Positions 6,139-10,545 of a stretch of 10,545 nt of DNA are shown one piece after another. The position numbers and the translations under genes are program-made. Where the stretch lies: NCBI GenBank assembly GCA_018712905.1, contig DVGD01000148.1:1-10545 (forward strand). Reading direction: 5' to 3'. The notes beneath the pieces are model-generated. The model saw nothing but the letters and a program-made list of their open reading frames with translations, ran no database searches and was not told where the DNA came from. Origin of the DNA: Candidatus Avoscillospira stercoripullorum (GTDB lineage Bacteria > Bacillota > Clostridia > Oscillospirales > Oscillospiraceae). Within the stretch, counting starts at the first letter, position 1. The number at the start of each line of letters is the position of its first letter.

Positions 6139-7530
6139 ATGGGAAACTTTTGTAAATACTGCGGTGCGAGAGTGGATGGGAAAACAGGGCTTTGTCCCAA
6201 CTGCGACGCCGGTCAGCTGCGTGCGCGACGCCGGCAGCGCAACATGATTTGGATCATTGCTGCGGTGGCGGTGATTGCGGCGGCGCTTGGCGCTGCGGCA
6301 TGGTATTTGCTGCGCACCCCGGACAGTGGGCGCCAACCGGTGCACGACGGGCTCCAGGACGTGCCCGAGGCGCCGGAGATCCAGCCGGAGGAGCCGTTGG
6401 AGCAGGATCCGGCCGCGGTGGCAGGGGAACCGGAGAAACCAGAAGAACCGGAAGAGGAGCCGGTTTCCTCGCTGCCCGCGGATATGCCCAAACAGTTCCT
6501 CTTCTATTCCGGCGCGGGCGGTTGGATGTCGCTGCTGGAGCTCCACCCCGACGGCACGTTCTCCGGAAAGTACGAGGATCAAAATGCCATCGCCATGTCG
6601 GCGCCTGAGAGTATGCTCGATTCCATCACCGAGGGTGAAACCAACCTCAGCGAGTTCACAGGCCGGTTTGAAAACATGCGCCGGGTCAGCGACGTAGAGT
6701 ACGTCATGGAGCTTGCCGAGATCACCTACGCCCGGGAGCCCGGCGAGCAGGAGCTGGTGGATGGAATGTGGATGAACTACTGCGAGGCCTATGGTCTCAG
6801 CGGTGCCAAGGAGGTGCGGGTGTATCTTCCCGGCAGGAGCACCAGCGACTTCTCGGACTCCCTGGCCTGGTGGCTGACGGTACCATATGGCCTGGATGCG
6901 CTGCCGGATCAACTGGAGGGCTGGTGCCTCTACAATGTGGAAGAGGATCTGGCCTATTACGAGAGCCAACCCGTGCAGACGGCGGCGGACATCTGGCAGG
7001 CGTTGCTCACCTCCGGCGACTACCTGGCCTACACCGCGGACTGGGCGGAGATCAGCGTCACGCCCACGGCGTATGCCCTTTTGGACATCGACGGCGACGG
7101 CTGGGAGGAGCTCATTCTCCAAGGAGATGAGGACTGGCCTGACTTTCACCATTTCAGCGTCCTGCTCTGCGATTCGGAGACCGGGGAAATCACGCCGGCA
7201 CAGATTCAGGAGATATGGGGGACAGAGGAGATTGTCTACAGCACCGTGGGGCAGTACTATGGAGGAATCACATATTCGCCCACGGAGCGGGCGCTGGTGT
7301 ATACCGAGCTCAACAACGGCTTTTATTTCGGCATCATCCACTATCGCCCCTTGGAGGCGGGAAAGATTTCACCCTCCTTTGCCTTGGGCTTTGAACGCAC
7401 CGAGGCGGGCGACACCACCTACTATCTCTACCGAGATGGAACTAGCCTCCTCACTGAGGCGGCGTATCAGGCGTACCTGGATGAGCGAGAGTCCATAGAG
7501 TTCCAGCCCATCCCCGACATCGGGGCATGA
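6139..7530 (+). CDS. Membrane-anchored protein: zinc ribbon, TM helix, extracytoplasmic GAGGW domain
   Basis: This 463-residue protein starts at ATG 6139, with AAGGAG (6127-6132) 6 nt upstream. A zinc ribbon (C5-C8-C19-C22) is followed by the basic RARRRQR, a TM helix (about 36-58) and a Glu/Pro-rich linker (about 75-112). The outer part starts with SGAGGWMSLLELHPDGTFSG (124-143), then FTGRFENMRRVSDVEYVMEL. I recognise this as a recurring module in secreted Clostridia proteins of unknown function. Further on, D316-I-D-G-D-G-W-E-E324 matches an EF-hand or FG-GAP-like calcium-binding loop. No catalytic signature is seen. It is 57 nt downstream of the previous gene, the widest gap in the operon, but no promoter stands out in that gap. 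Confidence 0.85.
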   Translation: MGNFCKYCGARVDGKTGLCPNCDAGQLRARRRQRNMIWIIAAVAVIAAALGAAAWYLLRTPDSGRQPVHDGLQDVPEAPEIQPEEPLEQDPAAVAGEPEKPEEPEEEPVSSLPADMPKQFLFYSGAGGWMSLLELHPDGTFSGKYEDQNAIAMSAPESMLDSITEGETNLSEFTGRFENMRRVSDVEYVMELAEITYAREPGEQELVDGMWMNYCEAYGLSGAKEVRVYLPGRSTSDFSDSLAWWLTVPYGLDALPDQLEGWCLYNVEEDLAYYESQPVQTAADIWQALLTSGDYLAYTADWAEISVTPTAYALLDIDGDGWEELILQGDEDWPDFHHFSVLLCDSETGEITPAQIQEIWGTEEIVYSTVGQYYGGITYSPTERALVYTELNNGFYFGIIHYRPLEAGKISPSFALGFERTEAGDTTYYLYRDGTSLLTEAAYQAYLDERESIEFQPIPDIGA

Positions 7531-7553
7531 GTGAGAAAAAAGGAGGAAATGAG

Positions 7554-8195
7554 ATGTATTGCGGACAATGTGGTGCAAAGAACGACGATGCGGCGGCCTA
7601 TTGCGGCAACTGTGGCGCGAGATTGACGCCGGCACAGCCCAATCCAGTGGTCAGACCCAAGCCCAGGCGCAGCAAGGCGCCGGTGCTGGCCGTCGCGGCA
7701 GTGGCGGTGGTGCTGGCCATCGTCCTGCTGGTGTGGAAGCCCTTCGGCGGCAGAAGCCCGGAGAAGGTGATCGACCAGCTCATTACTTCCGTCCTGGACG
7801 GCAATATGGACGGCATGTTGGATGTGCTTCCCGACGGCATGCTGGGAAAGGCCATGGATGCCGGCGACATCAGCAAGTCCGAAATGGATTACTACCTGGA
7901 GGAGGGAGAGGAAGAACTCCAGCTCATGCTCGAGCAGATCGATGACTACTATGGAGATTGGGACTATGAATACGAGATCCTGTCCATGGAGGATCTTCGC
8001 GGCAGCGAGCTGCGGAACATCCAAGACCAATATGAGGAGCTCGACTACGACGTCACGGCGGCCAAGGTTGCCGAGGTAGGCATGACGCTGCTGGTGGACG
8101 GCGACGAGGAAAGCTACGAAACCACGCGGTTTTACTTGATCGAAATTGGCCGCAGCTGGTACTTTGAGACCATCTACTCCGATTCAGTGTTCTGA
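7554..8195 (+). CDS. Membrane-anchored protein: zinc ribbon, TM helix, small acidic extracytoplasmic domain
   Basis: This is a 213-residue protein. ATG 7554 is chosen because AGGAGG (7541-7546) lies 7 nt upstream; an in-frame ATG at 7527 overlaps the previous stop and lacks such a site. A zinc ribbon (C3-C6-C17-C20) is followed by the basic RPKPRRSK and a TM helix (about 42-61). The outer domain (about 65-213) begins SPEKVIDQLITSVLDGNMDG, the layout of NTF2-like or DUF4878-type extracytoplasmic domains, and is very acidic in the middle (YLEEGEEELQLMLEQIDDYY). It ends with strands typical of that fold (TRFYLIEIGRSWYF). The fold assignment is inference. It is the last gene of the operon; a GC-rich hairpin starts 8 nt after its stop. 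Confidence 0.85.
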   Translation: MYCGQCGAKNDDAAAYCGNCGARLTPAQPNPVVRPKPRRSKAPVLAVAAVAVVLAIVLLVWKPFGGRSPEKVIDQLITSVLDGNMDGMLDVLPDGMLGKAMDAGDISKSEMDYYLEEGEEELQLMLEQIDDYYGDWDYEYEILSMEDLRGSELRNIQDQYEELDYDVTAAKVAEVGMTLLVDGDEESYETTRFYLIEIGRSWYFETIYSDSVF

Positions 8196-8203
8196 CCCGT
8201 TGA

Positions 8204-8226
8204 GGGGCGGGGAATATCCCCGCCCC
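8204..8226. repeat. Perfect GC-rich palindrome after the operon, without T-tract
   Basis: GGGGCGGGGA (8204-8213) and TCCCCGCCCC (8217-8226) pair perfectly around a 3-base loop. AAATAAAAA follows, not T, so it is not a classic intrinsic terminator on the plus strand. It may act as a 3' mRNA-stabilising stem, or belong to the same palindrome family found at 8421-8566. Confidence 0.6.
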
Positions 8227-8241
8227 AAATAAAAATAGTCC

Positions 8242-8269
8242 TTGACAAACGGCAATTTTTGCGTATAAT
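8242..8269 (+). promoter_or_regulatory. Consensus promoter of the tRNA-Gln gene
   Basis: TTGACA (8242-8247) and TATAAT (8264-8269) are both perfect, with a 16-bp spacer. Start is expected near 8276, about 24 nt before the tRNA. Such a strong promoter is usual for stable RNA genes. Confidence 0.9.
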
Positions 8270-8299
8270 AATAAATGCCTTTTGAGAGGCACCGGCTAT

Positions 8300-8373
8300 A
8301 GGGGATTTGTGTAACGGTAGCACACCGGACTCTGACTCCGTTTGCGGGGGTTCGAATCCCTCATCCCCTGCCA
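8300..8373 (+). tRNA. tRNA-Gln (anticodon CTG), CCA encoded
   Basis: The acceptor stem AGGGGAT (8300-8306) pairs perfectly with ATCCCCT (8363-8369), followed by discriminator G and genomic CCA (8371-8373). The D-arm GTG/CAC encloses a loop with GG (8316-8317). The anticodon loop CTCTGAC (8330-8336) gives anticodon CTG (8332-8334), which reads CAG glutamine codons. The T-arm has GGGGG-TTCGAAT-CCCTC (8346-8362). The first pair of the anticodon stem (C8325/T8341) is a mismatch. The gene has its own promoter and terminator, so it is a single-tRNA unit. Confidence 0.95.
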
Positions 8374-8409
8374 AAAAAAATCCTGTCACGGTTGTGACAG
8401 GATTTTTTT
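8374..8409. terminator. Rho-independent terminator of tRNA-Gln, probably bidirectional
   Basis: TCCTGTCAC (8381-8389) pairs with GTGACAGGA (8394-8402) around loop GGTT. A run of A on the left (8373-8380) and seven T on the right (8403-8409) allow it to act on both strands. It may also stop transcripts from the convergent minus-strand gene ending at 8567. Confidence 0.93.
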
Positions 8410-8420
8410 GCGCCTATGGG

Positions 8421-8566
8421 GCGCCGGGCGGCCAATGGCCGCCCCTACGGGTGCGGTGCACCACCGGCCTCGGTGTAGGGGCGCATTGTATATGCGCCCG
8501 GGCAGGCACCTTAATCATTGCCACTGCCACGGGCGGATATTTAATCCGCCCCTACGGGTGCGGTGG
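8421..8566. repeat. Cluster of three GC-rich palindromic repeats (REP-like)
   Basis: Three stem-loops lie in a row: GGGCGGCC/GGCCGCCC (8426-8444), GGGCGCAT/ATGCGCCC (8479-8499) and GGGCGGAT/ATCCGCCC (8531-8551). The first and third are followed by the same sequence CCTACGGGTGCGGTG; counting the stem end, a 20-bp exact direct repeat lies at 8439-8458 and 8546-8565. The middle unit has the matching flank in the opposite orientation (GTAGGGGCG, 8475-8483). Such CCTACGGG-tailed palindromes look like dispersed REP elements seen in related Clostridia. The cluster fills the space between convergent transcription units and ends one base before the stop codon of the minus-strand gene. Confidence 0.75.
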
Positions 8567-10384
8567 TTATTTTCGAATGGACACATTTAAAATGGCCAGC
8601 GTTTCACAGTAGTGATCGTAAAATGCCTGGGGCGTGGTGGGGGTGCCATTGGCCGCTTCGTACCAGGGGCAGGGCTCTAACCGGGCGCCGTGGAAGAGCG
8701 CCGTGAAGTGCCGCCCCTGTCCCATGGCCTGGGCGTAGGGGAGGATCTTATAGAAGTACTGGGGATCCCGGCGGAGCATTTCCTTGACGTGGTGGTCGGT
8801 GGCGTTGTGGAGGAACCGCCGGAAGCCCAGGGTCTGCGCCACGATCTCGTCGCCCTCGGCCTTGCGCCGTCCGCCGTGGGCGGTCTGCCAGCTCACAAAG
8901 GCCGATACGCCGCCGGCCAGCACCGTGATGAGCCCCGCGCCGCCCAGCACGCCCACCAGCAGCAGGAGTATGCCGCAGGCCACGCCCACGCCGGTCTTCA
9001 CCCAGTCGCCCAGGTAGTACGCCCCGGCGGCCTGCTGCAGGAGGTAGGAGAAGGCAAATCCGGCGATGAGCGCCGCCAGGAGATAGAGCCAGTGGAGGGT
9101 GTCGGGCGCCAGGGCGTCCATGGCCACCCACGTGGCAAAGGCGCAGCTCAGGCAGCACAGGAGCTTGGCCAGGAAGGGCGAGCCGCTGCGCTTGTCGAAA
9201 ATCCGTCTTCCCCAGTACCGGGGAATCACCGCCATGGCCTTGGCGCCCACCTTTTTATAGTGGAGGCTGGCGCCGTCGCAGTAGCTTTCGTCGCCGAAGA
9301 GGAGCAGGAAGAGCTTTCGCTCGAAGGCGCGGCGCTCGTTGCCCATTTCCATGCGGCGGCGCAAAATCACGTGCCCGGCCTGGTTGATGAAGAAGGAGAG
9401 ATAGCCCAGGGACGCCCAGTAGCTTACCAGCATGTTGAAGTCCGCGTCGCCGCCGGCCAGCAGGAAGGGAATGTCGCCGGGGTTCACGCCGTCGGGCGGG
9501 AGGCTCCGGGCGGTGACCCGCAGGGTCTTGTTCTTGAGGAGCCGCCACCAGTAGAGGAGCGCCAGCACCGCGAGAATGGCCGCGAGCACGGTCATCACCA
9601 CCGGAAGGGCGCTGTCGCCGAAGTTGCCGCGGAAGTAGCCCTCGGGCACGGTGAGGGTCATGGTGAGGGTCTCGTGATCCTTGAGCGCCGTGGTGGTCAC
9701 GCCGGTGACCACGCCGCCGCTGGTGGACACGGTCATGAGATCCTCGATGACCTCCTTATAATACCCGCTTTCAAAGCTGGGCGTGCTCTCGAAGGTCTCC
9801 GGGAAGGTCACCGAGAAGGAGAGCGCCGCGATGGGGTACTCCTGGGGGGAGAGCAGGGGCAGGGTGAAGACCTGGCTGGCCTCCCCGGCCGAAACCAGCT
9901 TGGAGAGGGAATAGGAGATCTGGAAGGTCTGCACGCCGGTGAAGCCGCTGTCGCTTTCCACGGTGAGTACCTTCAGGCTATTCTGATTGGAAGCGCTGGT
10001 CTTGTAGCCCTCGATCTTGGGGCTCTTGGCGTCCTTGGGGAAGCCCACGGCGATCTCCTGGAGGGAGCCGACGATGTTCAGCGACAGCGTGCCCTGGATG
10101 TAGGCGCGGCCGCTGTTGTCCACCGTCACCTGGAGCTCCGCCGACTGGTAGGACGTCTCGGCCAGGACGGCGTCGTCCGACGTGCCGGTCTCACCGGCGG
10201 CGGCACTGTCCGATGGATCGCCGGTGGCCTCGTCTCCGGTGGCTGCATCGCCGGTGGTATCGCCGCCGGCGGTGTCGGTGGCTGTTGTGGCGTCGCCCCC
10301 TTCGTCCTCCGGGGCGGCCAGGGCGGGGGTGAGCAGCATGGCCGTACACAAAAGCGCCATCAAAAGCGCAAAAAGTCGCTTCAT
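8567..10384 (-). CDS. DUF2207 family predicted membrane protein with signal peptide
   Basis: This 605-residue protein is read on the minus strand. ATG (complement of 10382-10384) has GGAGGA (complement of 10391-10396) 6 nt upstream. A signal peptide (1-23, ending ALA-A) is followed by an acidic Asp/Gly/Thr/Ala-rich low-complexity stretch (about 25-75). A predicted extracytoplasmic beta-rich domain (about 76-262) precedes a first TM helix (about 263-285). The cytoplasmic part contains LPPDGVNPGDIPFLLAGG, the hallmark of DUF2207 proteins. Further TM segments fall at about 404-424, 428-447 and 464-500. The tail (GFRRFLHNATDHHVKEMLRR, then DPQYFYKILPYAQAMG) is also family-typical. The family has no established biochemical role. 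The only -10-like match upstream is GATAAT (complement of 10435-10440), with no good -35. Confidence 0.9.
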   Translation of the reverse strand: MKRLFALLMALLCTAMLLTPALAAPEDEGGDATTATDTAGGDTTGDAATGDEATGDPSDSAAAGETGTSDDAVLAETSYQSAELQVTVDNSGRAYIQGTLSLNIVGSLQEIAVGFPKDAKSPKIEGYKTSASNQNSLKVLTVESDSGFTGVQTFQISYSLSKLVSAGEASQVFTLPLLSPQEYPIAALSFSVTFPETFESTPSFESGYYKEVIEDLMTVSTSGGVVTGVTTTALKDHETLTMTLTVPEGYFRGNFGDSALPVVMTVLAAILAVLALLYWWRLLKNKTLRVTARSLPPDGVNPGDIPFLLAGGDADFNMLVSYWASLGYLSFFINQAGHVILRRRMEMGNERRAFERKLFLLLFGDESYCDGASLHYKKVGAKAMAVIPRYWGRRIFDKRSGSPFLAKLLCCLSCAFATWVAMDALAPDTLHWLYLLAALIAGFAFSYLLQQAAGAYYLGDWVKTGVGVACGILLLLVGVLGGAGLITVLAGGVSAFVSWQTAHGGRRKAEGDEIVAQTLGFRRFLHNATDHHVKEMLRRDPQYFYKILPYAQAMGQGRHFTALFHGARLEPCPWYEAANGTPTTPQAFYDHYCETLAILNVSIRK

Positions 10385-10440
10385 GGTTGTTCCTCCATCT
10401 TCCGGGAATCTCCAATACGGTGGGAAAGCAATGCATTATC

Positions 10441-10470
10441 AGCGTGTCGAAAAAGTCTTTTCGCCACGCT
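10441..10470. repeat. Inverted repeat upstream of the DUF2207 gene (hairpin 1)
   Basis: AGCGTGTCGAAAA (10441-10453) pairs with TTTTCGCCACGCT (10458-10470) over 13 positions with one mismatch and a 4-base loop. It lies 57 bp upstream of the start codon, just next to the GATAAT-like element. There is no T-tract in either direction, so it is more likely an operator or dispersed repeat than a terminator. Confidence 0.6.
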
Positions 10471-10475
10471 GGTGC

Positions 10476-10509
10476 GGATTTTGAAACTTTCAAAAAAGTT
10501 TCAAAATCC
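10476..10509. repeat. Perfect 14-bp inverted repeat upstream of the DUF2207 gene (hairpin 2)
   Basis: GGATTTTGAAACTT (10476-10489) and AAGTTTCAAAATCC (10496-10509) are perfect complements around a 6-base loop. Within it, TTTTGAAAC TTTCAAAA (10479-10495) is itself a palindrome, so three copies of a TTGAAA-type half-site are stacked. It is five bases from hairpin 1. The AT-rich stem and lack of a following T-run argue against a terminator. Confidence 0.65.
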
Positions 10510-10545
10510 TGTTTGATTGAACGCGCGGTGGGCTTTTTGCCCCCC

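Noticed and set aside
5617..7341. Long minus-strand open frame of 574 codons opposite the zinc-ribbon genes
   Set aside because: It is antisense to two genes with clear zinc ribbons, TM helices and ribosome binding sites. Its protein is His/Arg/Val-rich with no family pattern, the usual mirror of GC3-biased coding DNA.
8421..8566. CRISPR array
   Set aside because: There are only three units, they are inverted relative to each other and partly diverged, with no regular spacers and no cas genes nearby.
8690..10516. Plus-strand open frame of 608 codons opposite the DUF2207 gene
   Set aside because: The minus-strand product has a signal peptide, TM helices and family motifs. The plus-strand product is a low-complexity Gly/His/Glu-rich mirror with no such features.
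10526..10545. Possible terminator GGGC-TTTTT-GCCC at the window end
   Set aside because: The stem is only four pairs with T in the loop, and the sequence is cut off by the window, so nothing can be claimed.

Overview
The window is GC-rich with strongly GC-biased third codon positions, Gram-positive style ribosome binding sites (AGGAGG-type), frequent TTG/GTG starts, and a lipoprotein. Together with the interspersed GGGCGG..CCGCCC palindromes this suggests an anaerobic Firmicute of the Clostridia, probably an Oscillospiraceae relative (Flavonifractor/Lawsonibacter-like gut bacterium). That placement is inference from sequence character, not from a search.

Layout. Bases 1-162 are the tail of a probable LysR-type regulator. 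A promoter at 362-391, overlapped by a perfect palindrome and followed by a second related one, serves a complete aldo/keto reductase (530-1501) with an intact catalytic tetrad, closed by a strong terminator (1515-1546). A 0.5 kb gene-poor stretch follows; it seems to hold a frameshifted gene remnant (about 1759-1945), then a long hairpin with a T-tract (1982-2031) that abuts a perfect TATAAT (2033-2038).

That TATAAT leads into the most interesting part: seven tightly packed plus-strand genes (2068-8195), apparently one operon. Five encode proteins with zinc-ribbon (CxxC..CxxC) domains. Four of these have a zinc ribbon at the N-terminus, one transmembrane helix and an extracytoplasmic part: a class A beta-lactamase-like domain that has lost its catalytic Ser and Lys, a duplicated four-Cys module, a 'GAGGW' domain with a DxDxDG loop, and a small acidic domain. 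The fifth is soluble, with a helical region and three zinc ribbons. The other two genes are a lipoprotein with an intact beta-lactamase-like active site (SLIK, SSN, KTG), whose start overlaps the inactive paralogue, and a short Crp/Fnr-family regulator. The arrangement looks like a cell-envelope sensing or remodelling system: zinc ribbons inside, varied domains outside, and a regulator in the same operon. No member has a function I can name with certainty.

Downstream lie a consensus promoter (8242-8269), tRNA-Gln(CTG) (8300-8373) and its terminator, a cluster of GC-rich palindromic repeats (8421-8566), and a convergent minus-strand gene (8567-10384) for a DUF2207-type membrane protein. Two strong inverted repeats (10441-10470 and 10476-10509) sit upstream of that gene.
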